Counted from the stretch's first letter, positions 44,352-56,943 are shown. The stretch is DNA of 64,000 nucleotides from Nemophila menziesii (GCA_029959085.1 JARWIR010000021.1:22283620-22347619); one strand, 5' to 3'. Notes: a model not told the origin generated them from the letters alone. Program-made: numbers and translations.

Positions 44352-46244
44352 CTAATCTGAGCTGCTAAAGTCCGATGATCCATCTTCCAAATGTCCGTCA
44401 CAATCATCTCCACCACGGAAATACAAGTTTTGATTATCTTCAAACTCCTCCATCAGCACCAAGTCTTCCCCATTGCATACACGTTTCTCATTGACCATCT
44501 TATTCTTGACCTCGTAAAAGCTATCACATAGTTTCATCGATGAAATCTTGCATCCCAAGAATTCTTTTTTCCATATTAGTGAAATCATCCTTCGTAAACT
44601 TTTGTTGCTTCGCATTACCCATCTCTCCACTAGGTGTTGTCTTTCTCTTGAGTGACTTAGGCCATGTAAACTTGCGTTGAGGAATAAGAGAATGACTCCT
44701 AGGGTTTGCAATCCATCCTTCGTAGATGTTCAATAAGGCGAGGATGATCACTAATGTTGATTGATTGTGAGTTCGGAGAAACTTGTTGGTTGTAAAACTG
44801 CATCTCATCAAGATCGGGACTCGCTAAATCATCACGAGAGAACCTCTTCCTTCCAGCTCTAAAATCATTACAGTAATATTCCTTCTGACAAACGCGGCTT
44901 CCATTATTATTAGCTTATGTATTCTGCGGATCATCTCCATCAAATTCAATAGCACTCAAATTAAGATCCATCACCTTCTTCCCTTTACCAGACCTTGCAT
45001 CACGACTCTCATAGTTGTTTAATTCCCCAGCAGTACCATATTTGAACTCGTTGTACATTCCATCAATATCAAAGGTTTGAGAACTCATCACTTCTTTGTT
45101 TGTCTCATTGCTTACAACAATGCTCATCTCAATATCTCCAAGTTCTTTCCTAAAAATTTTAAATAATTCAGGAAATCTCTTCTCAGATAACTCAATTGGA
45201 CTCTCCAATTTGCTCACTTTGTTAAACAATTCTTCAAGCATATCAGAATTTTCTATTTTCCTCTTTGAGGATTCACTTCCCGAGGCTTTGTTTTCTCCTT
45301 CTTTGCTTTTGCTGCTCTCAGCACCTGAACTCTTAAACACACTTGGGCCAACAATTGAGTTTTTACCGCCGTTTCCACCACCACCATGACCATAGAAGTT
45401 GTCATCGTCTTCTCCATCATTATCGAACCTCCTTAAAGGAAAGAAACGAATAATTTCATCGAAATGTCCCCATCGGTCTTTCCTACGTATGACATGAAAC
45501 AATTTGTCTTCACTTTTCATCACTAATTCTTTACTCCAATTACAGTAGCGAGCCGCATCATCTGTCCATCTTGGTCTAACCATCGCCAAGTTACACGAGT
45601 TCTTGTTATGTCCCAACTTTCCACAATTAAAACAAAACAGTCCAACACTTTCGTATACAAAACATACCCATGCATTACCATCCAATTGCTGCAGAAAAAC
45701 GCCGGTCTTGAGAGGTTCTAGAGTATTAAACTTCACTCTAAACCGAATAAACTTGAGCTCGTCATTATCAACCACCGGGTAATCTATCTCTGTTGTGATG
45801 CCAATGAAATCACCAAACAACTGGATCGCTTCAATGTTATTCAGTGACCCAGCTAATCCGTACACTCTAACCCATACTTCAGAAGATATCAAGTCCAAGT
45901 CCTTGAAAGCCTTCGAGTCTTCCCATTTGACGATGATAACATGCATTGTTTGACAAAGAAGAGGTCGTAGCCTCTTCCTGATCAAACAAGCAGATCTTGA
46001 AAGTATTATCATCTAGTTCTTCAAAAGTAATCCTTCCAGCAATCCCCCAAGTCTCGAGAACAACCTTACGAAAAGCACCGAACAAAATAACACGATCAGA
46101 AACCACCTTGGCAACAAACATAAATTTAGGAACAACAGGTTTGGCAGATGGAACTTTGGTTGAAAGTGTTAAGGTTTCAAGTTTGAGAACATTCTCAGAT
46201 TTGACTTTGGCAAGGGGTAAGAGGTGGGTGTTTTTATCAGACAT
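44352..46244 (-). pseudogene. L1 ORF1 (DUF4283-like, CCHC knuckle), broken
   Basis: The start MSDKNTHLLPLAKVKS is at 46244. The first DUF4283-like part (VVSDRVILFGAFRKVV, WGIAGRITFEELDDNTF) is separated by a frameshift near 45990 from the next part (VWVRVYGL). An intact zinc knuckle follows, CFNCGKLGHNKNSC (C-x2-C-x4-H-x4-C, about 45610). The frame stops at 44915, but ORF1-like sequence continues in other frames (44811-44524 with NPRSHSLIPQRKFTWPKS, then to a stop at 44352), so the ancestral protein was about 630 residues. In contrast to the L1 at 33.6 kb there is no ATGA overlap; about 90 bases separate it from ORF2. Confidence 0.85.
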
Positions 46245-47492
46245 AGTAGCTCTGTGTTTGAGAATATTTGAAAGGTTTATTTTGTGTGTAAGTACAAGTT
46301 TAATCAAGGCAGAGTATTTATAGATGCATCTTATCATATCATTGGATACAGAAAGGACAAGCTTGAAGATGCAGAGACAATAGTGCATGGCTGCCAAATT
46401 TTCACGCATGAGTAAGTATCTGATCAAACCACCATCGGGAATGTGTAATAGTGTCTCAGAACTCTCCACACCCAATGCATGTTTACCCTTCCAAATCTGA
46501 CAAAAGATTCAATCCCTTTCTGCACGCGAAACATACCTACATTCGGCTATTCTTTGGTTTAAGTCCCCATACACTTGGAACATAATAAATATACCCCAAT
46601 TGATAATTATATAATGATACATGTATAACAAATGTCTCCATCTTCATGAAAGGCTGTAATGAGATTTATCACCATATTAATCATAGTCATATAAACTCGA
46701 CAGATTTTCCATCGTATTAATTGAGTATCCACATTTAATCCATAGTTAATATCTATGAGGTACTCGTATTTGATTATTTTTTGACAGTATTTTTGAACAT
46801 ACCAAATTCCCCAAAGCATAAAACACCTGCTCTTCCAACTTCCTACACATTGTCCGAAAATACAGCTTTAATAAAGTGATTTTTTATCACGCTTGATATC
46901 CACCCTGCAGACGCCGTTTCTAGGAGATATAAACATCCATTTTTTAATCACCAATGGCCAATGCATGGCCATGCACGCCAAGATTTTAAGCCAAAAAAAT
47001 CCATCCATAATCTGAAACATCACTTAACCAGATTATCTTCTCACCCAAACACATAGAAAAGCACATTATCAAAGCTAAAAATAGAAATCCATCGAAATAG
47101 CAGTCATCTATCAGACAAGAGTATATAACCGTGGCCATACAGAAAATCGAGGTCTGCATGTTATTCAGAACTTCCATGCATTTCATTTGATTTCTAGGTG
47201 AAGATTTGTACTCCTTGATAAACTTATTACTTGGTCCCGGATCAAAATTATAAATGAAAAATAGAAAACCAAATAGACAATTATTTCCCATGATTGCCAG
47301 AAAAGAGCAAATAAAGCTTGGAAATAAAGAGAAGATCACTTAATTAGGCATGTGTAGATCAGAAATTGAGTAATCAAATGATCTGAGTAATATAGAAATT
47401 AAAAAAGAAAAATTGAAAGAAGAGAGAAGGCAGAGAGAAATTTTTAGAGAGAGAAAGGTCTAAACTTTAATTTTTGCCAATGCGATATTCCA
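46245..47492 (-). other. 5' UTR/promoter region of the full-length L1
   Basis: 1.25 kb of non-coding sequence between the TSD and ORF1. The first bases on the minus strand (TGGAATATCGCATTGGC) are followed by a CT-rich run (about 47400-47460). Plant L1 promoters lie in this interval; no specific motif was identified. Confidence 0.7.
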
Positions 47493-47509
47493 CAAGCAAC
47501 TATATAAAT
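47493..47509. repeat. Target-site duplication of the full-length L1, 5' copy
   Basis: CAAGCAACTATATAAAT, identical to 40084-40100. Confidence 0.95.
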
Positions 47510-47699
47510 CATCTAAATGAAAAGAAACAAATGTTAAAGATAGAAAATACAAGATTTTTTCTCACGGTACACCTTTCTAAGGTGCGAATTTCATGACTTT
47601 GGGCGATTTTTAAGGGTTTCTCAAATTTTGGGTCTTTTCATCAGATCTTTCTGATTTTCTCTTCCATCTCATTCTAAGTTTGTAACAACATTTCCGATT

Positions 47700-49164
47700 G
47701 AGTAAATAGCATTTTTGTCCCCTAGGTTTGTACCCGATTGACAGGTTGCCCCCTAAGTCTTAAAATGCGCCTGCTTGCCCCCTAAGTTTTACTCTTGTGC
47801 CCCGTTACCCCCTGGTCATATTTTCCGTCCATTTTTTTCGTTAACTCTGACGTGGCATTTCCATGTCAGCTTTGTTTTTTTAAATCCTAATTAATTAATT
47901 AATTAACTTAAAACAAGGGTAAAATAGGTTTTTTATTAATAGTTTTTATACTATTAAATATAAATAATAAAATAACCCCCCACCCCACCGCACCTCATAC
48001 CCCCCCTTCCCCCTCTCTTCCCCTTCTTCGTCATTCTTCTTCTTCCCCGACACTGGTTCTTCTAAAAAAAATCAAGGGTGAATTAATTGCACTGCAGGTC
48101 TGTATATTATGCAAAAATTGCACTATAGGTCCCTATATTACGCTTCCCTTCAGCCTCAATGTTCATTTCATCACCAATTATGTATGTATAATTATAGTGT
48201 AATATTATCTCTTTCTTATATATGTATGTATCTATAGGCTATGATGATAAGATTTCTTGAGTTTCGTCAGGCATGGAGTAATTCGACCGGTATCTTGGCT
48301 AGGCATAACCCAGATCAGGATCTGGGAATTTGCAGCCATGGCGAGTGTCAATCTCATTTGCCTTATCATATTTTACAAATCTGAGCCTCAAATTATCTTC
48401 ACTTGGCCCCTCAACTTGTAGGGACTTATTCTAATTATTTTTGGTTGGGTAACGGTTGTATTTCTTTTATTTCAAAGCATAATAATACTCCCTCCGTCTA
48501 TGAAGAAAAACATTGTACAGGGACCTTCTGTGCAATTAGGGCGTTACTTGTCCTAACAATATTTGATCATATAATATAGGATCATCCTATATATATGATG
48601 GAAGATTTTTCTTGCTCCATTTTTAAAATTCATGGCTATGGTGATGTTTCTCTATTTGAGCTAATGAAATGAACATTGAGGCTAAAGAGAAGCGTAATAT
48701 AGGGACCTATAGTGCAATTTTTGCATAATATACAGACCTGCAGTGCAATTAATTCACCCTTGATTTTTTTTAGAAGAACCAGTGTCGGGGAAGAAGAAGA
48801 AGAATGGCGAAGAAGAAGAAGAAAAAGGGAAAGAGAGGGGGAGGGGGGTAGGGGGTAGGGGGTAGGGGGTGCGGTGGGGTAGGGGGGGTTATTTTATTAT
48901 TTATATTTAATAGTATAAAAAATATTAATAAAAAACCTATTTTACCCTTGTTTTAAGTTAATTAATTGATTAATTAGGATTAGGATTAAAAAAAACTGAC
49001 ATGGAAATGCCACGTCAGAGTTAACGGCAAAAATGGACGGAAAACATGACCAGGGGTAACGGGGCACAAGAGTAAAACTTAGGGGGCAAGCAGGCGCATT
49101 TTAAGACTTAGGGGGCAACCTGTCAATCGGGTCAAAACCCAGGGGGCAAAAATGCTATTTACTC
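47700..49164. mobile_element. Non-autonomous Mutator-like foldback element, 9-bp TSD
   Basis: 1465 bp. The ends are GAGTAAATAGCATTTTTG and its inverse CAAAAATGCTATTTACTC. Nearly matching terminal inverted repeats of about 470-500 bp (47700-48172 and 48665-49164) enclose a core of about 490 bp without a transposase. The flanks TTTCCGATT (47691-47699) and TTTCCAATT (49165-49173) match at 8 of 9 bases. The 9-bp duplication and long TIRs are the signature of Mutator-like elements. The core contains CTCCCTCCGTCT near 48490, which resembles the end of a Stowaway MITE and may be the trace of a nested insertion. Confidence 0.88.
48835..48890. repeat. G-rich tract in the right TIR, potential G-quadruplex
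   Basis: Eight or more runs of 4-7 G separated by T, TA or GC (TAGGGGG repeated), matched by a shorter C-rich tract in the left TIR (about 47976-48020). The right arm has gained extra TAGGGGG units, which explains most of the length difference between the arms. Confidence 0.8.
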
Positions 49165-49173
49165 TTTCCAATT

Positions 49174-50849
49174 TAGTATTGTTTTTTGAAAGAGTATGGA
49201 GTTAGGCATGGGATTATCCACAGAAGGGAGTAAGTTGGGGGAAGACGAAGCGGGGGGAGGTAAACGGAGTCGGCGAAATTGGCAAATCCAACAAACTAAC
49301 GAGGTACAACAAATTTCGGAAGGTGATAAGTTGGACAAAAGAAATTATTGGACCGAGGCAAGTAAGGTAAGTAACAAACTGGCTACTCTTTTTGGATTTC
49401 TATAGTTAAGGGGGATTACTCAGACTGTTGGATATATCGGAGAGGGGGGTGGTTTAGTGGTGAATACGGGTATGAATACGTGGAGGGTGGGGGGTTTTGA
49501 TAACCGGATATGTGAGATTAGGAAGAAGAGGAAAGGGATAGGGGGAAGAAAAGATTTCCTTTCAATGGGATACTCGGCAACACACTTAGGGTTGAAGGTT
49601 CGATTAAGACTCACAAGGAGATAGTAGACTGGATTGGTGGTCCAGTTAACGGGGGGATCACTGCAAAGGTTATCAGAGTACATAAGGGGTGGGAGTTCTT
49701 AGAAGTGGCCACCGGAGATGACCTCTACATTATAGACATTTTGACTAGAGATTTGAAGGATACAAAGAAAATTATATAAAGTGATTACCTCTACATTATA
49801 GACATTTTGAAAAATAACTATCCAATTATTAATCCTCAATCTGTAATATTATTAAAAGTATTTACTATGTAATTGAGTCATGTTTATCTATCTTTTTTTT
49901 TTTTTTGTTAATGTGATAGAAATAGTATAGCTAATTGTGTATCTAAGTATAAATTTAGTGGCAAAATGCTTGGTTCGTGTCTAAACACGTATCCGACCCA
50001 TCTAGCTTATTTGTTTTTCAATACATATGACAACCTCTTTGGACTCGGGTTCATTTTAACTCATCTAATCCATTTATTTAAAATAGATACTCATCTTTCG
50101 GGTATCGAATAAGTATATTGTAATACTTTATTATTAATGGAAAAAATTGGAGAAAAAAAATATAATTTTCTATATCTCATGTTTAATATTTTACAATTTT
50201 TTGGTAGGATTTAATATTTTACAACTAAAATATCAGTTATCTTCTAATTTGCAACCCGTGCTAATTTACCCATTATCTAGGGTATTTAGCCAGCTACCAA
50301 AAGTTTTCCAGCTCACATGGTCCTCGTCAGAGTCACCGCAAAGCCCGAACCTACATGTAAACCCAAAGCTCCTTCTTTCACCACCCCGCGTAGGTTGGGC
50401 CTTACAGTTTTTGTCGCCAATAAACGGAGCATACACAATTAACGTGCCACTCAAAAAGTGTACATATTAACATTGGTCCAAGTGGCCCCTGTGATAATAA
50501 AAGTGGAATCTTGTTGGTTAATTCGATTGAAAAAAAAAAAAAAGTGGCAGATATAAACTTGTGTTTTTTCGAAATTGCAAGTATAACTTTGTGTTATTCT
50601 GAACATTAGCAATATCAAATTTGGGCATGTATATGAAGGTATAAGAGGGAATAAAGCCTCTTTTTTGTTTCTTTTTTTAATTCGGTAAGCCTTCTTATCT
50701 CGAGAAAATCCTGCTAATGCTTTCTTCGGACTGATCTTTTTACTTTGTATAATTTTAGTTAGAAAAGATAAGTATATCACTTTTTCTAGTAGATACACAC
50801 CTAAGAGACCTATTGAAATTCAAACGATTTATAATTTTAAACAGGTATT
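49174..50849. other. Intergenic region, no gene recognised
   Basis: A short open frame at 49196-49405 and G-rich sequence to about 49700 show no known motif. A 24-bp direct repeat beginning ACCTCTACATTATAGAC lies at 49721-49744 and 49787-49810. A possible A-tail insertion lies at 50499-50547, flanked by AAAAGTGG on both sides. Confidence 0.4.
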
Positions 50850-51860
50850 GATATCTTTCAACGATATTACGTTTTCCATTGATCCATATCGAGTCTGATT
50901 TTTGTAAATTTAGCCGCATAATTTGCCATGCTATTCCGTTCTTTTTTAATATGATAGACTTTCCATTCCAAATTTTTTTCCATCTATTTACATATTTCTT
51001 CGATGGTTGGGCGGATTCTCCAACTAATTCCTCCTATAATTAATTCTTTGAACGATTTCAAAGTTATCCGAATAAAAAGAACTACTCTTCAATGAGAGAT
51101 CGGGTGCCGATCTCAGGGCAAAATGAATTGCCCATACTTATTCTTGTAATCATGATTTAATTTCCCCCCTTATCAGTATTTTGTGAACACTATTTTCATC
51201 TTGATCAATAGCTATTGACGCGACTCCTGCAGTCTATGTTGTAGATCACCCCGCCTAGGCGTCAACTCCCCCCTCAGGCGCCTACGAGTAGTAAAAATGC
51301 TAGGCGTTTTTCCTAGCGCCTTAGTCGCCGTGGAAGAGGCGCCTAGCCCGCGTAGGCAACAATTAATGACAAAAGGTGGTCGCGTAGGCACCGATTAATT
51401 GCAAAAAATGGTCGCCAGGCCCTATTTTTATTTTGCTTATTCTCAAGAATTCTTGAATTGATATTATAACTCAAATTTTAGTATTTTTATATTTACTATT
51501 GTGTTGTTATATGAATTTTATGACTTAAATAATTAAAATTGTTATAATTACTACATATATATTACTAAATATACATAATTACTCAGCGGTATTCAAAGCC
51601 GCGTAATCCCGCCTTGGCCCCGTCTAATCCCTCCTAGGCGCTAGGCCCCGGTCGACTGTCTAGGCCGCGGAACCTAGATCTACAGCATTGTCTCCTGCAT
51701 TGTATTATATCCAAGTATTTCGACCCTTTTAACATCCTCGAACAAATATGAATTAACCTTACTATTAATATCCTTATATACCTACTTTTTCCTCTCAAAA
51801 TATTCTGCCATCTCTTCTCGTTCTTTCTTTTCCTCCCTTATTCTTCGCTTTTGAGCTCGA
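50850..51860 (-). pseudogene. L1 RNase H fragment, split by a MITE
   Basis: On the minus strand, pieces of a plant L1 RNase H domain are readable: NAGVASIAIDQDENSVHKIL (around 51690 and 51230, across the MITE), SSSFYSDNFEIVQ (about 51080) and WKVYHIKKERNSMANYAAKF (about 50960). They align with the RNase H of the L1 at 40.2-40.9 kb. Stops interrupt it. The upstream part (51700-51860) is the linker between reverse transcriptase and RNase H. It abuts LTR-element sequence at about 51900. Confidence 0.75.
51232..51691. mobile_element. hAT-type MITE of 460 bp with 8-bp TSD
   Basis: The 8-bp duplication CTCCTGCA (51224-51231 and 51692-51699) flanks imperfect inverted ends (TCTATGTTGTAGATC and, inverted, ACAATGCTGTAGATC). 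The interior is rich in GCGCCTAGGCG-type words near both ends and AT-rich in the middle. Removing it with one TSD copy restores the reading order of the L1 RNase H fragment. The 8-bp TSD points to the hAT superfamily. Confidence 0.82.
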
Positions 51861-51992
51861 AATAGCTATTCGGGATCCGAAAGCATACACCAAACCTATC
51901 AACTGTACAAAAATAAAAACAAAAAACACGCGTAAAATTAAACAAGCAGCTAAATAACAATAAACTGAAACATAAAGGGATAACTATTGTAG

Positions 51993-52010
51993 TCCCCGTC
52001 GGCGGCGCCA
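51993..52010 (-). promoter_or_regulatory. Primer binding site (tRNA-Asp type), LTR D
   Basis: Plus strand TCCCCGTCGGCGGCGCCA, the inverse of a tRNA-Asp primer site, with a short spacer to LTR D. Confidence 0.75.
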
Positions 52011-52016
52011 AAAACT

Positions 52017-52418
52017 TGTCGGTATTGTGAGTGTGACAAATAATGTGTAAAATAAAAGGACTTCAATCACCTGCAAGTGTACGGGGTTCGTTGACAAGTA
52101 TATGAATGATTAAGTAAAATAGTTTCGTTCTCAAGGACTAGCAGAGTTAAAAAAAATTGTGTTTAGAGATTTGTTACTTAGTTGTAAAGATAATAAAATA
52201 AAATATGAATATTTGTTTGGTTTTCTTAAGATTAACTAAATACGAAATAAGTAAAGACAGAATTAAATAAGTAATGATGAAAAGATTTAATAACGAAGAA
52301 TCAAATGCAATTAAACTAAGAAGAATAGAGTAAGATGAGAGAGTAGTGTTTGATCCTTGTTGGTAATCCCCTAAGTTGTTTAATTAAATATTTCTAAACA
52401 CATGGCAGATTAGTCATT
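52017..52418 (-). repeat. LTR D, truncated
   Basis: About 400 bp of the 3' part of a family LTR next to a PBS. Its upstream part is replaced by the end of element B at 52419. It shares GTTCTCAAGGACTA-like and TAATCCCC-like stretches with the other minus-strand LTRs. Confidence 0.65.
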
Positions 52419-53979
52419 TGGCGTCACCTAAGGTGTGATAAAATAATAGGTAAAATAAGTGCAAATAAAAACCCTATGCTAGCACGGTAGTGCAAGTATT
52501 ACAGGACGTATGCAAGTTTTAATGATAAGAGAATTCGTTCCTCAGAGATTACGAAAGCTAGAGAGAACTTATGCAAATATTAAGTGCAATTGAACTAGAA
52601 TACTAATATGCAAGAAATAAAGACAAGTAATTTTGTTTGGTTCTTGAATAGGAAAATTAACTAAATAAATTAAAGACATAAAATTAAATAAGAAAATAAA
52701 CAATAGTATGAGAGATTAACTCGAGAGATAGCAAGTAATCCCCACTAACCTTGTTTATTATAATCATGTAAGGGAGAATTATGTAGAATTGCAATAACCA
52801 GGATTCTAAATTCATCCTTACCCCCGTCAGGGTGGACTAGGGTGGCGACTTCACAATCACGAGGGGACTTAAACAGGGTGCTCCTACGCCACTAGGTTCC
52901 TAAATGAGATTGGTCTTCTAATGATGATCGGTAATTAAATCATACCCTAATGGTTATCTAGTTAGGCAAGCCCGTCAGAATTACTACCGCACACTAGACA
53001 TTTATGTGGTGTTTCAATAATTAGGCACCCCTTCCAGGTGACCATCTAACTACTATTAAGGTAATCGTATACGCGGGCCCTCATAAGGAAAACAGACAAT
53101 AAGTCAAAGAACATAAAAAAAGAATAAAACAGCCATTCATTTAAATATTTATCATCCCAAATTAAAATAGATATAAAACATGTCTAGGGTTCATACCCTT
53201 ATGCTAAATCTCAAGCTAAAATAAATTAGTTCATACTAGAGAAAGAAAAGAAAACAATTACAAATTTGAAGGCTTGTGAAGACATAATGTAGTGTTCAGC
53301 TCTTTCCAGACTTCTCTTTTCTTGTTGTAAGCTTCCTCTTGGCTTAAGGGTTGGCCAAGGATGTGTTTCTACTTAATAGAGGGTGTATTTATAGGGTTTT
53401 TTAACCCTAATCCGGATTCTTGGAGTAGAGGGAAAGTAATAGGACTCTTTTATAAATCAAATTTGTAACCCTAAAATATATAAAAGGTAATAAACTGCAT
53501 CTATCTTGTTCTGGACGTACGTTCTTCAATATAGCTCCGATTGACACGTTCTTTATATCGAAACTGGTGGTCTCAGAAATCTCTACAACTTTGCTTAAGA
53601 CCGTTCTTCCAAATTCCCAGCCAATCTTGAGTTATGAGCCCTTTTGTGGACGTAGCTGCTGGAATTCAGATTTATTTGGCAACTTTATCTTTCCATACGT
53701 ATCTTTTACTTCCTTTATCTCCAATTTCCATCATTATCTTCTTTCCCTTATCTCTTATAATTGATTTGGCATCTAATTAATTACCATATATCTTTAAAGC
53801 TTCACAAGTAACAAACAATTAAACCCAATATGCTCTAAAAATAATAAATAATCAAATCAAGACAAGACAAGAAATGGGAAAATATAAATATAGGAGTAAA
53901 AATAGACAATTAAATTATTAAATACACCTAAAATTATGTCTCCAACCTAGATTAATTCATCACAAACAGGGAGACATTA
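52419..53979 (-). repeat. 3' LTR of element B
   Basis: 1561 bp. On the minus strand it starts TAATGTCTCCC with GGAGACATAA about 30 bases on (family stem-loop, one mutated base) and ends GGTGACGCCA. A TATA motif (CTATAAATA) is at 53394-53386. Confidence 0.85.
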
Positions 53980-53992
53980 AGACCCCCAACTC
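53980..53992 (-). promoter_or_regulatory. Polypurine tract of element B
   Basis: Minus strand GAGTTGGGGGTCT, identical to the tract before LTR1, immediately before the 3' LTR. Confidence 0.8.
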
Positions 53993-55559
53993 AAAGTTGT
54001 ATCGTCCCGATACAATAAAGATAAAGAACAGTAGGGTAGTCAAATAATAAACAAAGAAGAAGAAGAAGAAGTAGGAGGAGAAGAGTAATAGAACACAATG
54101 AATGATCCTAGAGCATAATATCTACAAAGTCTCATTTAGTAATGCTAAAAAAATAATGCACACTTATGATTAATATACATATAACCAACAATCCATAACG
54201 TCAAGTCCAGATTAACTTCGCAATGCCAGAAGGAGAGGTTTTCAACTCAGATCGTGTTAATGGCTATAGGTTGTTCATAGGTCCTACTATAGCATCCAAT
54301 GGTCTACTCACCTACAACCTAATAGCTCCATTGTTTCTCCACCAAGTAGCTATAAATCCTAAGGTCTTTATGGTTATAACGTGGCTTAGGGACGGTATGG
54401 TATATTTGGATAATGAAAATTGAGCTTTTGGCTCTCTCCGCACGTTCCATCAACGAATCGCCCTAGAGCTTGATTTTTTCACTCGAAGATGTTCTCACTC
54501 AACCCAATTTTTTATGCTTTTGATTTGCATCCCCAATAATCCCAAATAAAACCTTTCATAATGATATACAACTTCCACTTTGCCGGTCCGAATATATATT
54601 CTTTTCATATCAATTTTTTATAGCTATGACTCTCTTTTTTATGTTCGAGATATCACGCTATTTTTAATAAATTATGCCTTTTCATAAATTTAGCTCGTAG
54701 CTTCTTTTTCATTCACTATTACCCTGGCAAAGGGTTACAATATTAACTTTTTCATCATTAATAAAATCACAATTACAATTTCCAAATCCCAATGTTCCCT
54801 AATGATGAAACCCACCACCCCAAACTCAAGCTCTAAAACGACTTGTCTCAGGTTTTGCGATTCGAGTGCGGGTCATATAGATAAGTCCTACAAACTAAGG
54901 GTATGGATTATAATATGTTTCGAAAAGCTCAGAGGGGCTAAGACGGATAAATAATAACAATAATCAAATAAAAAGGGTGAGAAGGTATAAAAAGGCTTCA
55001 AGTGGATTCAATATGAAAGAACTGCCTTATTCATTTTTCTAACTACCGGATTGTGTTACTTTTTCACTAATAGTTCATAGACAAGTGGGTTTTCAACTAA
55101 TTTCAAACCTCACGTTCTACACACCAAATAACTCTCCCTAAGTTTCAACATAATTTCTTAGCATTGCTCATTAACTTTTCTCTCTTTATTTCCTGTTTTC
55201 TTACATGCATGCTAAACAAAATTGTAACATCTTTCAAAAACATACTACTTACTATCATTGAACTAAAATATCATGCTCAATATAGGTAAATTCAACATAT
55301 TCTATGCCTATTTCAACCTAAAAAAAATTAAATTTTATGCAAAAAAAACAAAAAGGAAGATGGGGACAACGAATCCCCACCCCCAACTCAAAAATGTGCC
55401 GTGTCCCCACGACTCGAAAAAGACTCAAGAAATAAATAAAATTTAAAATTAGCAGACATATTGCACATAGAGAAATGGTAGGGAGGAAAGAAAACATACT
55501 CTTCGAAGCTATTACCTCGCCTTATCGACATCCAAGATAGGATTTGCTGGATTTTTCTT

Positions 55560-56330
55560 TAATTGCTCACGGAGTGTTGTGAGGTACTCCTTCTCTTCTT
55601 TTGAAAGTTGCGTAATTACTCTTAAAACTTTAATTCCAAGCATTGTCAATATTGTTACTCATCTTAAACTCACGTGTTTCTCCTTCACCCAAAATTATAT
55701 TCGTTTTCCGAACAAGACACGTGATCATAGTGGGATATTGCATTGAATAACAACATGGGAGAGACCGAAAATCGCATCAACTTCTCATAGATCAACTGTG
55801 CCACATCTTCCTTTTATCCTCACAAAGTACAATTCAACAAAAAGAACGTCTTTTAGAACGTCTTACCATTAACATAGACCAACCCAATCTTTCCAAATCT
55901 CCATGAATAATTTTGTATTCTCCTTGATCAACTTCTTTTTCAAATACTTTCTCATAAGAAAAGGTAGTTCCTTTAATTGTTATTTCGGAGAAGCTATCAT
56001 GGCCATTGAAGCTTTCTCTTTTTCTTCGGGTGTAGGGTCTTTGATTTGAAGAGGTTATGTTGTCTTCTTCACTAAAGTTGGAACCTTTTTCCCCATTGAA
56101 TCAACACAGCATGCTGACCTCTCTTCTCTTGACCTGTTTTACCTTTTGTGTTGGAACTAGAACTTTTCTTACTTGATTTCTTCTTAATAAAATCCAATAC
56201 CTTGCTTTTCTTCATCTCCCTTACAGTAGATAATGTTTATGTTCTCTTAATCATCTCAATTGACCCCAACTCATAGCTTTAACCACTCTTGAACTCTTGA
56301 TTATTGGTTGAACAAGCTTTATTTGGGTTA
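55560..56330 (-). pseudogene. Extra-ORF remnant of element B
   Basis: Nucleotide stretches match the extra ORF of element E (for example around 55700-55740 against 15500-15540, the CLVRK-encoding part), but stops and small deletions leave no long frame. Confidence 0.5.
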
Positions 56331-56692
56331 GGAAAGGTGTTTTGAAGATGATTTTCTATGTGGGTAAGATGGATTCTTCATGGATTGGTATGGATTTAAG
56401 AAATTGTAGGATGAATTTCTAAAATTTAAGCTTTTGATTCTTGGATTCAATGTGTTTTGGTAAGATATGGGTGGTTGAATCTTCCTTGTCATGATGTGGA
56501 GAAAGGATTGGATGTATTTTTGTGGTTATTGGGTAGTGTTTTGATGTTTAGGGAAGGTTTGATGAAGCTTCAATGGAGTTGGGAGAGGTTTGGGGAAGAA
56601 GGTGAAGCTTAAGGATTGAAAAATTCGTAATAGATCATCCTCCTCTTCCTTATAACCTGAAAAACGCGAAAATTTCCTCTCTCCAGCAGTGT

Positions 56693-56943
56693 CGGGCGGT
56701 ATACCGGCCATAGGGCCCGGTATACCGGAGCTGTGGTTCTTCCAGGTCGAGTTACGGCAAAATACCCGAGTTATAACACGTGGGCACGGGTTTTTGTGCT
56801 GGGCGGTATACCAAAGGTATGGCCCGGTATACCAGATCTGTCATCTCTCAAAATCTGACCTCTCGGCATTAAACGCATGGCGATACCCGTGGGCACAGGT
56901 TTTTGACCTGCGGTATACCGGCCCTAGGGCCCGGTATACCGGT
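56693..56943. repeat. Palindrome cluster, element B
   Basis: CCGGTATACCGG and near copies occur at about 56697-56707, 56716-56728, 56805, 56827 and 56911-56941, often as pairs around TAGGGCC. Same relative place as the clusters of elements A and E. Confidence 0.8.

Larger units (their letters stand above)
40101..47492 (-). mobile_element. Full-length L1-type LINE with 17-bp TSD
   Basis: A 7.4-kb element on the minus strand: 5' UTR 47492-46245, ORF1 about 46244-44352, ORF2 44260-40201, 3' UTR and poly(A) (40112-40101). Identical 17-bp target-site duplications lie outside it. Both ORFs are broken by frameshifts and stops, so it is a dead copy, although the perfect TSD argues that the insertion is not very old. 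It lies upstream of the receptor kinase gene, about 300 bases from its ATG. Confidence 0.93.

Noticed and set aside
49196..49405. A 69-codon open frame after the Mutator-like element
   Set aside because: No domain or homology to other sequences in the window; likely chance.
49870..49930. Another A-tail micro-insertion at the poly(T) near 49890-49905
   Set aside because: The T run has a GTTAA-type tip but I could not find direct repeats on its two sides.
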